Positions 21,439 to 31,259 of a stretch of 64,000 bases of DNA are shown here, in pieces. The notes beneath the pieces are model-generated. The model did not search any database. It was not told where the DNA came from and was given only the letters and a program-made list of their open reading frames with translations. The translations under genes and the position numbers were made by a program. The stretch's first letter is position 1. Each line of letters starts with the position of its first letter. Origin of the DNA: Iris pallida (taxonomy: Eukaryota; Streptophyta; Magnoliopsida; Asparagales; Iridaceae); assembly GCA_029216955.1 (NCBI GenBank), contig JANAVB010023996.1:11741125-11805124 (forward strand). Reading direction: 5' to 3'.

Positions 21439-22227
21439 TCAGAAGTCACCTGCTACGTCATAGATGCCGACACTTCTTACAATATCCTTCTGGGGCAACC
21501 TTGGATACACGATTACATGATCGTGCCTTCCACGCTACACCAGTGCTTCAAATATGTCGATAAGCACGGCTTCGTGAGGACAGAGTTTGCTGATATCGAT
21601 CCCTTCAAAGGGGTCGAATCTTATTACTCAGACTCCTGTCTGTATGAAGAATCAAAGAAGCATCTGGTCGAAGAGGAGGCACAAGCTCACACCAAGACCA
21701 CCACAAGATCAGAAGAACCCCTGACGATCCACCTCCAGGCTCGTAAACCGGGCAGTTCTGCACCCCTTACGGCTACTCTGCGTAAGGACGCAATCAGTCT
21801 ATCCGCACAAGAAGAACAAACGAGAATCCGGCTGCCAAGGTTCGGCCAAGCGCCGAGACCTATAACAGGGCCACTTACCATCAGACTACCGAGAGTCGGT
21901 CAGCTCCAAACGGAGAAGCCCAATCCCTCCGACAGACCGCTCACAATACGTCTTCCCAAGAAGATTCTTCACCCCGATGCGAGGTCTGACACCTCTAGCG
22001 AACCAGCCACCCCTCGCCTCACATCAAGTACCAAACTGGGGGTTGCTAGTTTACCAACAACTCCCCGCTCGACTCCACCAACAGAACCCCTGATGATCAA
22101 GTTGTCCAAATCATCCTCTCAGTCTGCATTTACACAGGGGGTGGCTGAAGAAGAGTTAGAGCTGGCCAAGTATGTGGCTGCTCACACTGAGACTTGCTCA
22201 TGTTGCCCATCAACGGCAACTTCCTGA
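21439..22227 (+). pseudogene. Protease C-terminal part, linker and integrase tail, in frame after a stop
   Basis: These 262 open codons are in the same frame as 18082-21435, separated only by TAA. They begin SEVTCYV...YNILLGQPWI, the second half of the Tat protease (ILLGQPW is the usual conserved block), then HDYMIVPSTLHQ. After that comes a Pro/Ser/Thr-rich linker with three or four repeats of the form PLTIRLP. The end, ELELAKYVAAHTETC, matches the Tat-2 linker near 54920. From 22191 the DNA matches the last codons of Tat-2 integrase, but in another frame, and the frame stops at 22225-22227. It is a nonsense-interrupted extension of Gag-protease, so its translation is doubtful. Confidence 0.75.
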
Positions 22228-22240
22228 AGAAGTATTACGT
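22188..22240 (+). other. Deletion junction: protease linker fused to integrase 3' end
   Basis: GACTTGCTCATGTTGCC (22191) and the following INGNFLKKYYV codons match GACTTACTCACGATGCC (58967) and INGKFLNKYYV at the end of Tat-2 integrase. Upstream, the sequence matches the Tat-2 protease linker at about 54900-54945. So about 4 kb encoding reverse transcriptase, RNase H and integrase is missing here. Confidence 0.75.
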
Positions 22241-22269
22241 CCGAAACGATCTCCAAAAAAAAAAAAAAA

Positions 22270-22760
22270 AAATCCCTGATGATTGAGTTATGTACCCCCC
22301 GGTACCGCTGAACTCACATTCCGCCTCCAAATTTCCTAGATTGGTGAGTTATGTACCCCCCCGGTATCGCTGAACTCACATCCACTCCAGATTATCTAGT
22401 CAAGTACCCGCTGGTACCACTGAACTCACATCCACATTCTCTCCAGATCACCGATTCATGTACCCGCTGGTACCACTGAACTCACCCTCATAATTTTCCA
22501 GATTTTCGAGTCACGTACCCGCTGGTACCACTGAACTCACCCTCATAATTTTCCAGATTATTGAGTCACGTATCCGCTGGTGCCGCTGAACTCACACTCA
22601 CCATTCTCCAGATTCTCGAGTCATGCACTCTCTCGTGCCACTGAACTCACATTCACATCATTTCATAATATCGAGTCATGTACCCGCTGGTGCCTCTGAA
22701 CTCACATCTCGGTCACTCTTTCAGATAGTAAGTCATGTATGATCATACCTCTGAACTTTC
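22270..22760 (+). repeat. Tandem repeat of about 58 bp, about nine copies (Tat-1 3' region)
   Basis: Each unit holds GAGTCATGTACCCGCTGGTACC followed by ACTGAACTCAC and a CCAGATT-type spacer. Units are diverged by a few bases. A run of 17 A's lies just before, at 22254-22270. It is non-coding. Confidence 0.88.
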
Positions 22761-22779
22761 TTCCTATAAGGGATCCTCC

Positions 22780-24490
22780 CTCATGATCCACTACCCGCAC
22801 TCCCAGTGCACAAAAAGGGTAACAGATCCACAAATTTCCAAAACGGCCATGTCCTTGTTACCTCTGAGTCGTTCTATTTCCGCCAAAAACAAATCACCCC
22901 TTTACATAGAACTTCCATGTCCTCATTACCTCTGAGTCGTTCTATGTACCCCTCTTCATTGAGCCCACACCTGCCATGTCCTCATTACCTCTGAGTGGGA
23001 AGGCTCCGTCGAAGAAAACTTCATACTTGCCATGTCCTCATTACCTCTGAGTAAGTATGTCGATTCCCTTTCAACCTATTCTTTGTACCCACAACCGGAG
23101 TATACGCCAAAGATAATAGGTCCACAAATATCCTCCGTTGAGTTTTCTCCTGCCATGTCCTCATTACCTCTGAGTAGGAAGATTCCGCGGTGAATCAAAA
23201 ACCCTCATGCTTGCCATGTCCTCATTACCTCTGAGTAAGTATGTTGGTTCCTTTTCATCCTATTATCTGTATCCTAAGCCAGGGTACGCCAAGGATAATA
23301 GGCCCACAAATGTCCTCTGTTGACCACAAACGTCCTCTGTTGACCACAAATGTCCGCTGTTGACCACGAATATCTTCCGTGAAGTCTTCCCTGCCATGTC
23401 CTCATTACCTCTGAGCAGGAAGATTCCACGGTAAAACCCTCATGCTTGCCATGTCCTCATAACCTCTGAGCAAATATGTTGGTTCCCTTTCATCCTATTA
23501 TCCGTATCCTGAACCAGGGTACGCCAAGGATAATAGGTCCACAAATATCCCTTGCTAAGCTTCTTAGCATAAATCTACCATCTCACCATGCCCCGGGAGC
23601 CCAGCTGCTCTACGGCATTCTTTTTCCCAATACCGAGAGCACCCATGACCACTTTGCCATGGCTGTTCCGGATATCCTGACCAAACTTGTTATCCGTACC
23701 TAAAACCAAGGTACGCCCAGGGTAACAGGTCCACAAATAATCCCCCAGCAGGTCCAATTCCACAAACACCACAAGTACAAGAAAGAGAAGATGAGTTGAA
23801 ACATGCTCATTTATTCAAAATTCAAAGTACTACATCATCTGGGATCACATCCCTTGACAAAAAGAAAATAAAAACAGTGAAAGAAAACAGAAAACTGTTC
23901 ACTGCTCCATGGTATTCTTTCGCCCGATACCAAGAACCTCCATATCCGCCTTACCGCGGAGTTGTCCTAGGTATCCCTATGAAACTTATTATCCGTACCT
24001 AAAACCAAGGTATGCCAAGGATAATAGGCCCACAAATGTCCTCTGCTGACCACAAATGCCGTACTAGGTCCCTTAGTACATCCACATCTTTCCTCATCAT
24101 CACATGCTTTCGAAGCCCAGCTGTTCCATAGCATTCTTTCACCCAATGCATAGAACTTCCATGTTGATAGCACCTCTGAGTTGTTCTATGTATCTTCATT
24201 CGAGTTCGCTCCTACCATGTCCATATCACCTCTGAGTAGGAAAGCTCTACCATCAACCTTATATTTACCACGTCCATACCACCTCTGAGTAAATATGATG
24301 GTTCCCTCTCTCAACTTATTATCCGTACCTAAAACCAAGGTACGCCAAGGATGATAAGTCCACATAACATCCCCAGCGGAAGTACCCAAACCTATCACGT
24401 CTATGCTACCTCTGATTGGATTGCCACACCTAAACAAATCTACTTTCCATGCTTCTTATTCAAAGTGTTCCAAATTTGCAATTTGGAAAC
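22780..24490 (+). repeat. Second, irregular repeat region (CCATGTCCTCATTACCTCTGAG units)
   Basis: The block CCATGTCCTCATTACCTCTGAG recurs about ten times, alternating with units based on TATTATCCGTACC and GGGTACGCCAAGGATAATAGG. Later units are more diverged. There is no coding frame of note. It fills the space between gag-protease and the polypurine tract where pol would be. Confidence 0.85.
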
Positions 24491-24493
24491 TTT

Positions 24494-24501
24494 GAAGGGG
24501 G
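24494..24501 (+). promoter_or_regulatory. Polypurine tract (Tat-1)
   Basis: GAAGGGGG lies 3 bp before the 3' LTR start at 24505, the normal place for plus-strand priming. Tat-2 has the same TTTGAAGGGGG block before 59345. Confidence 0.8.
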
Positions 24502-24504
24502 TCC

Positions 24505-26527
24505 TGTAGAAGCATGGAAAATATTACTTTTAGTCCTACATCGGAAAGGAGAAGAAGAAAGGGCTTACTCCATTCTATAAATAGAGCCCCCTTACCTCCT
24601 TTGAAAAGGGCACCAACTTCTCTTCCCTCCTTCCAAACTTGGACTCTTCCTATTCCGCACCTTCGGGTGCTAAGTAGAAGAAGTCTAGGGCAGCGCGGGC
24701 TCTTCGGGCTCAGTCAGCTGTCCCAACCTCTGACCATCACGAGCGTCCCGCTAAGTGGGCCTCTGATGGAAAGTTGTACAAAGCCGCTCGTGTCCAGCCC
24801 CCGGCGGCAAACGGACAGAGTGGTTCTCAAGAGTCTCCCAACAAAGATCGAGGGCAAGTGTTTCTATTAGCCCCACATCAGGGAGCAAACATGATACCTA
24901 CGCACTCGTGTGTTCGGGATACCCGGGCCCACAAAGCGAGTGCACGGGCTGATCAAGACATTCCTCATGCGAGTCATGAGACATCCTTCATGCGGCTCGG
25001 TCATGAGACATTCCTCATGCAGCTCGGTCATGAGACGTCCTTCATGCGGCTCGGTCATGAGACGTCCTTCATGCGGCTCGGTCATGAGACGTCCTTCATG
25101 CGGCTCGGTCATGAGACGTCCTTCATGCGGCTCGATCATGAAACGTTCTTCATGCGGCACAGAACTCAGGAAGCTTCATGTGGCTCAAAATCAGACGAGC
25201 TTCATGCGGCTCAGGAGTCCCATGCGGCTCAAACACATAGGCAGCTCGAGTAAACTCCATGCGGCTCAGAGAGAGAGGCCACGTGGCATTCAAAATAGCT
25301 GTGCTTAACGTCTGGACGCATTTAATGTTCTGACGGCTGACAGCTGACAGATGACAGACCTGACATAAAGTTGTCATAATGACTGACACGAAAAGCAGAA
25401 TTTTTCTAGGAAATAAGGAAAATCTTCACCAATACGGCACTGTCTACCAAGCTTCGAGGCAGGTCCATGCGGCCAGACTAGACGAGTTCATGCGGCCAGT
25501 GCAAAGAAATCTATGCGGTTCAAACCATGAAGGCCCCCATGCAGCTCAGCCATGAAGAAACCCATGCGGCTCGGCCATGAAGACTCTCGTGCGGCTCGAC
25601 CATGAACATATTCATGCGGCTCGGTCATGAACATATTCATGCGGCTCGGTCATGACAACCTTCATGCGGTTCGAGTGTAGAGACTATTCATGCGGCTCGG
25701 TCATGAAATCTTCCATGCGGCTCGGTCGTGACGACCTTCATGTGGCCCAAATATGAACACTCCTAATGCGGCTCAATAATGATGACAGGACACGTGTCCT
25801 AAACATAATCAAATTTTGGGTCAGATTCTAATAATTTGGGACACGTGGCAGGAGAATGAATCAAATTGAATCATTTAGATTTGCAGACATCAGCAAATCA
25901 TCATGATGGAGATTTATTGCAATCAACATTTATTATTGATGGGATTTGGCATAATCCACATTAATGGTCCAGATCCTTCACACTCAAGACTAGTGGTCCA
26001 GATTGATCAATCACCAGGTTGCCGCCACTTTGAAGAACGGGTAATCAGCCAAACCCTAATGATGCTTCCCCACTATTATAAATAGCAGGGTGCCATTCCC
26101 TTGCAAAAGACACAGGGTCAGAGAAAAAAAAAGAAGAGAGAAAAAGGTCGGCAACAAAAGAATAAAAAAAACAGAGAAGAAGAGAGAGATATACATAGAG
26201 AGAGCTTCCCCTTTTCTTGATATTCACAGAGAGAGAGAAGCCAGGAGAGCAACCCGAGGAGAGTAAGAAGAGCCTTTCTTCGTCAACGCCGAGCAGATCT
26301 TCCCCGAGCCAAGGCTGCATACCGATCGTCCAAGGAGTAAGGCAGAGCGGCCGTCGCTTTCCCGAGCCTCTATCGTCACCCCCCAGAATCAAAAATAAAC
26401 AATCGTACTTAGTCTGCTGTACCTAGGTTTTCGTCCCTAGGCTTTCTTTGTACGAGCGAGTTTGTATTGTGAGTCTAAGTTCAGTCCTCCGATAATTGTT
26501 CTGTTCTTTTACAATCAATGGCAAACA
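24505..26527 (+). mobile_element. Tat-1 3' LTR (2,023 bp)
   Basis: It is collinear and nearly identical to the 5' LTR. It repeats the gag-derived segment (24643-24825), the 27-bp array (24973-25161), the CATGCGG array (25466-25775) and the telo-box plus TATA box (26051-26084). Differences seen by eye are few single bases and an 8-bp insertion near 25340. Confidence 0.93.
24532..24583 (+). promoter_or_regulatory. snRNA-like USE plus TATA box (Tat-1 3' LTR)
   Basis: AGTCCTACATCG (24532-24543), 32 bp, then TATAAATA (24576-24583). This spacing is close to that of plant Pol II-transcribed snRNA genes, as I recall it. Confidence 0.5.
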
Positions 26528-26532
26528 ACAGT
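26528..26532. other. Target-site duplication of Tat-1, right (ACAGT)
   Basis: It matches 15555-15559. Confidence 0.9.
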
Positions 26533-29500
26533 GAGTGAAATATAATAGCTTGTGTGTGTACAAATATAAAATAGGACTTGGGGAAATCAATTCCCAGGTT
26601 GCAAAAAGAAGGGAAATCGATTGACAGTTTGTAACCTATCCAAAACCTTCATTCAACTAACTTGATTCCAACTATATAACTTTAACATAAAACAATATAA
26701 AGCCACACACCATTCGATCTCAGGTTTGTTGACAGCTAACTTATAATTTAAAGTTCATAAATTTAGGGATGTGTGGGTGTGTCTAGATTTCAGCTTGTGT
26801 GTGCAATAATATGTGAACATGTTCAACTGATTTCTTAGGAACAAACATGTGTTCTCAGAAATTTAGTGACAGTGGGTTAACTGTTCTGCTACACAGGCAA
26901 GGGGGAATGGGTCTATGTGTGTATATTACAGAGGGTGTGTGTGTGTACATGACAATGTGACATAGTGTCAAGTGAGGGTGTGAGGTGTAAACCTGTGTGT
27001 TTCTGTTGACAGAAAAATGTGTGTGTCATAAAAGGGAAGGTGTATGTGAGATAGAACAGTGGATTCTAATGGACTGGATGTATTTGCTTATGGTCTAAAT
27101 CAACATAGGGACATAACTATGAAGGTTAATGCAGGGAACAGAACCATGATCTAAGGGTCTGCTAAATACAGGAAATGAAGGACAAAATAGTGGATTAATA
27201 TGTCCAAACCCTGTCCATATATGGGCAGATGCAATGGTTAATGGGTCCTGATAGGAAGAAAGGAATCTGAGTATTCCAATTAGTTCTAGACTAAACATCT
27301 AATGAAGGGAATATGAAAGATACTTGGACCTCAGATATCGACTGAACCAAGGTTTCAAACTGAACATCACAGATGTTTAAGTCTGAACACAAAAATCTCT
27401 ATGGGCAGGACAATATGAAATAAGAGTAAACTCACTAAAGTCTGTACATCCAATATTACAGTAAGAAGGAAGGGCAGAGAATTAGTAGACCCACAATTGA
27501 GGTGTAAAGGAAAAGGGTGCATGATATGACTGAGCAATATGGACTAAACTAAAATGATGACAAACAATGGGACTAAACAAAGTGTATACATTTATAGTAG
27601 ATGTACAGGACAGATGCATTTGGGATTGAACAAATAATGGATACAGGATCTGACTGTGATACAGTGGTGTGGGTGATCATTGACAATATAATTGTGTTCA
27701 AAAGACAGTGTAATGTGTCTCAGTTTACTCATGTGTGTAGACATGTGGGCATGACATTGCATAGCAGTGAGTGAGATTCAATGACTGAAAAAAATAGTGT
27801 ATGAGACACCACAGTGAGAGGAATGCACAGGTGTGTGTTACTGGTACTCAAAACCTATGTGTCTCAGGAAAAACATGGCAATGACAGGGAATGTCAATAC
27901 ACTTAACACATTATATCCAAACAAATTTCGAAACCCAATTCTCTGTTTTTCCTCACACTAACCCATTTCAAAAACTAAATTCTCAAACATCATTCATAAA
28001 CCAATCATTGCAGTAACTAGTACTCCTATATATGAGTTAATATTTCAATTGACACCAAAATCAGTTTAGAAATAGGAATCAAATTTCAGAAGCAAAAACA
28101 ATGAACTAATGTATCAGAAAGTCCATTTCGAACCCAAGAATCATGTAGAAAATCTAATTAAATGCAAATCAAAATGTGCCAACATGAAGTACACATGTGT
28201 ACGTGTCCTAGGGGTGCATTCGTGTCCTAAAAAACTGGACACGAAGTGTCCCAAATCAAAATGGTACAGTCGACTGAAACTAGCAGTAGGGACTGCCTCG
28301 TGCAGCCATGTCGAGTCCAATAGGACTCGTCACACAATACGAGGAGGGTCGTGTCCGTGTCTAGAGATAGAGTAGGTCTAGTGCTAGGTAATTGACACCC
28401 TGAATCGTTTCAAATCTGCATCGTGTCCGATATAGGTGCGTATCAGTGAGCCACTGTCGCACGCGTGCACACAGTGCGTGATCCGTGCGCGTGAAATTTC
28501 TTCGCGTGTAGTGAACCATATGCTTCCAAATTTTGGGAGCATAGTGTCAGTGATTGCCTCAACAACTTAATAAAATTTTGTGTCCCCTCGTGTCCTACAC
28601 AGTGAGATATTGGGCCCGAGATGCAGGACACGTGCACGGGGCTATGCGGGTGTGTGCGTGTCCAATTTATGACACAAAAATGACACGAAATCTATATCAG
28701 TCTTCGCAAACATTATCATACACATATAGGCCTAGGTATCTATGTAATTAGTTTTTCAAAAATCGAAAATAAAATCCTTTGTGACATTTAATCAAACGCC
28801 TTTACACACATCATGACACGTGTCCATACAGACACCAAACGGACAAGAAACGACACAAATCCAATACCTACTGCTAGGGGACACCTAGGTCTTCCTATCC
28901 ATGCAAAGAAAACTAAATTTGGTGGAGGGAATAGGGATTTACCTATATGTTGAAATTCTAATAAAAAGCTCCAAAAAGGGGGTTTCTCCTTGTTAGCCAA
29001 ACTCTCCAAATTGCCCCAAGGCTGGGATTATCCTCCATGAACAGCAAGATGGAGACAATTAGAATCTAATGCAAGTGGTTTGAGCCAAAAAGGAGTTAAA
29101 ATGGAAAAGTTATGGATTGGGGAAGATGGCTATACCTCTTTCTCCAAGCTTGAGAAGAAAAACAATAAAAGAGGCAAGAACAAATGGAAGAGGCATTAAA
29201 TAGGGTGTGGAACCCTAAGTTGGCTGCCATGGGCCGATTAGGGTGAGGGTTTGCTACATGGTGTGGGCCTATGGGCTTTAAGTCTCAAGTCATTAGTCAT
29301 GACTTATGAAGTCATAAGCCATTCTAGCCTAATCAACTCCTAAACTCTCCAAACAAGTTCCCATGAGTTAAACCTCACTAACTTAGGTCAAACCAAGGTT
29401 ACTTAACCTAACCAAGTGGCCATAACCTAGGTTAGTCTCCTAGTCAACACTAGTCAAAGTCAACTATAGGCCCAAAAATCAATATACTAAAAATCTCTAA

Positions 29501-29806
29501 AAATCACTAAAAATCACATTAATTATAATAAATCTAAATAATAAATAATAATTCCAAATAATTCCAAAAAATACAAAAATGACTAAAATACCCCTCAATC
29601 TAGAAATGATAAATGAAATATCCTAATCACATAGCTAGGCTCTAGGGTTACACTAGCAAGACACCAAATCATAAGTCATGATTTAAAATAGATTTTTAAA
29701 ATGATTAAAAATCAATAAAAATCATCGAAAATTTTAAGTACCATAATTAAATATATTAAAGTACAAAATTTCAAAATTACTCTCATTTTAGAAACTGGAT
29801 GTTACA
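26533..29806 (-). mobile_element. LARD-2 right LTR, second part
   Basis: The first ~1.9 kb (26533-28389) is GTGTGT- and ACA-rich low-complexity DNA with no gene. From 28390 it aligns with the left LTR remnant 10372-11763 and ends GGATGTTACA. The two LTRs differ at scattered sites. The frames at 28109-29009 have no recognisable domain and are not conserved in the other LTR. Confidence 0.88.
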
Positions 29807-30690
29807 GTAAATGACTACCCTTGAATGCAGACTCCTTAATTGCTACCGTTAATTGGGAAATTCCAAGGAGCATTTGAACAGTTTGGAGACTTACTTGAAT
29901 GGACATATTAATTGAGATCCATTGTGCCGAGTCCTAGGCTCATCCCATTAATGATAGAATTTTGACCTTCGGCCAAGTGGCCTATAGCTTGGACAACTCC
30001 CAGTCCTATAAAAGGGGAAATGTTCCTCTGAAGAGTCATTATTTTCTTTCTGGCACCCTTCATCACCATATTTAATTCAGACTTAGCATCAGACAGCCGC
30101 TGGCCATGCATAAGTCGGCTGTTGGTTGGGGATTCTCTCGTTCGAAGGGGCCATGTTCTTGTAGAAGAACTCTCTGTAGAAGGAGCCATCACCACTCTTA
30201 AGAAGTATCCAAGTATCCTCCCTAAGGAGTTTGATTCTAAGCGATGTCTTGGAGGTCCTGACGACCGAGTTTGGTCCAATTGTCAGCCTAAAGCGCTACA
30301 GGTTGTACTCTACTTTGCTCATTCTGGGCTTTTTGACCTACTGCGCCTTCAGGGAGCACGGGCTAATAGCTGATTCACGAAGTTGCTTGCTTTGGCCGAG
30401 CAATTGACGCGCGTTTGGAGGGCTACGCTTACAAGAAAGTTAGAATGCGCCTTGATGGAGATCAATCTTCTAGTATACATACCAAGAAGAAAGACGCCTG
30501 CACTTTGATGAAGACTAAGTCTACTATAGACTCCTCTAAGGTCTGCTGAACCTGTGATCCATCCTTTGTAGAAGAAGTAGGATTAGCCTTTTACGTATAG
30601 TCTTGATGAATCTATACTAGATCTTTGTTGGCATAATAATAATAGAACTTCTTTCTGTATCTTCTATTATCCTTTTAATACTCAGTCTGT
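29807..30690 (-). mobile_element. Inverted fragment of a Tat-2-type LTR
   Basis: On the minus strand this aligns with about 59560-60450 of the Tat-2 3' LTR. Shared blocks include CAAGCTATAGGCCAC against CTAAGCTATAGGCCACGTGG, ATTAATGGGATG, and GGTCCTGACGACCGAGTTT (opposite strand). It lies next to gag in the opposite orientation to that expected for a 5' LTR, so the left end of Tat-2 has been rearranged or this is a second, related element. LARD-2 inserted into it at 29806/29807. Reading frames here (29908-30373) are not genes. Confidence 0.75.
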
Positions 30691-30757
30691 GCCTTTGTAT
30701 CATCTGCGCTGTGGTGGAGGAATATTATCAGCTGAGATTTTTTATGCTTATACACTC

Positions 30758-31259
30758 ACGCCCTTCGATGGAAAAGAGTTTCCCCGATGATACTTTAGGT
30801 ACTTTGCCTCAGTAACAGGGCACCTACCAAAGAACGACGCCCTCCTCACCAACATATTCATAGGAGCCCTACAGGAGGTAGCCTATGAGTGGTTCCGCAG
30901 TCTTTCGGACGGTTGTATTTTATCGTTCGAGTACCTGAAGACTCTCTTCATTGACCGATTCTATGAAGGAGGGATAGACATGACGATTTCAATTCTCATG
31001 GAGGTCGTCCCGAGAGAGAAACAACCTGTCCGCGAATACATCGAACGCATCAGCCAGGCAGCTTTGAGGCTACCGCCTGGCATGCCCGAGCCCATGCTTA
31101 TGGACTCATGCAGCAAGAATATGCTGCCTACAATCAAATTATAGCACAGTACTTATTGCACAGAGTAGATGTCTTTCATTACAGAGGTGGATGTGGCACA
31201 AAGGAAAGCCCAAGATACGCAACTCCTGGTATTAAACTTTCTTTCTCTCAAGGATAAGG
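30758..31259 (+). pseudogene. Tat-2 gag core, 5' fragment
   Basis: The frame from 30758 reads TPFDGKEFPR, then after a stop FRYFASVTGHLPKNDALLTN, IFIGALQEVAYEWFRSLSDG and FIDRFYEGGIDMT. This is the Retrotrans_gag core, clearly related to Tat-1 Gag around residues 500-670. There are in-frame stops at the positions of GEF-type residues near 30790 and near 31140 and 31173. The N-terminal part of Gag is absent. Element C interrupts the frame at 31259/53072, and the codon phase is kept across the insertion when one target duplication is removed. The core would have formed the particle shell; it is now dead. Confidence 0.85.
31255..31259. other. Probable target-site duplication of element C, left (TAAGG)
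   Basis: TAAGG precedes the C LTR, and CAAGG follows it at 53067-53071, one base different. Both flanks are gag codons in one phase. Confidence 0.7.

Larger units (their letters stand above)
15560..26527 (+). mobile_element. Tat-1: non-autonomous gag-protease LTR retrotransposon (Tat/Ogre-like)
   Basis: This is a structurally complete 10,968-bp element. The LTRs are at 15560-17575 and 24505-26527, with a 5-bp duplication ACAGT. The primer site (17579-17596) is of the tRNA-Arg type known from Tat/Ogre elements, and the polypurine tract GAAGGGGG lies at 24494-24501. One long gag-protease frame (17566-22227, interrupted by two stops) shows a Tat-type Gag core and retropepsin. Reverse transcriptase, both RNases H and integrase are missing: the frame runs from the protease linker straight into the last ~15 codons of integrase. 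About 2.2 kb of tandem repeats fill the 3' part. The near-identical LTRs suggest a recent insertion, so polymerase was probably supplied in trans. Confidence 0.93.
10372..29806 (-). mobile_element. LARD-2: non-autonomous element with about 5.4-kb LTRs
   Basis: The left LTR remnant is 10372-11763, the internal region 11764-13405, and the right LTR 13406-15559 plus 26533-29806, split by Tat-1. On the minus strand the LTR begins TGTAACA and ends GGTCGTGACA. The retained left LTR (about 1.4 kb) aligns with 28390-29806 with only scattered differences. Summing the two parts of the right LTR gives about 5.4 kb, more than three times the internal region. There is no pol, only a short gag-like trace. 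It lies in inverted Tat-2-type LTR sequence that resumes at 29807. Confidence 0.88.
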
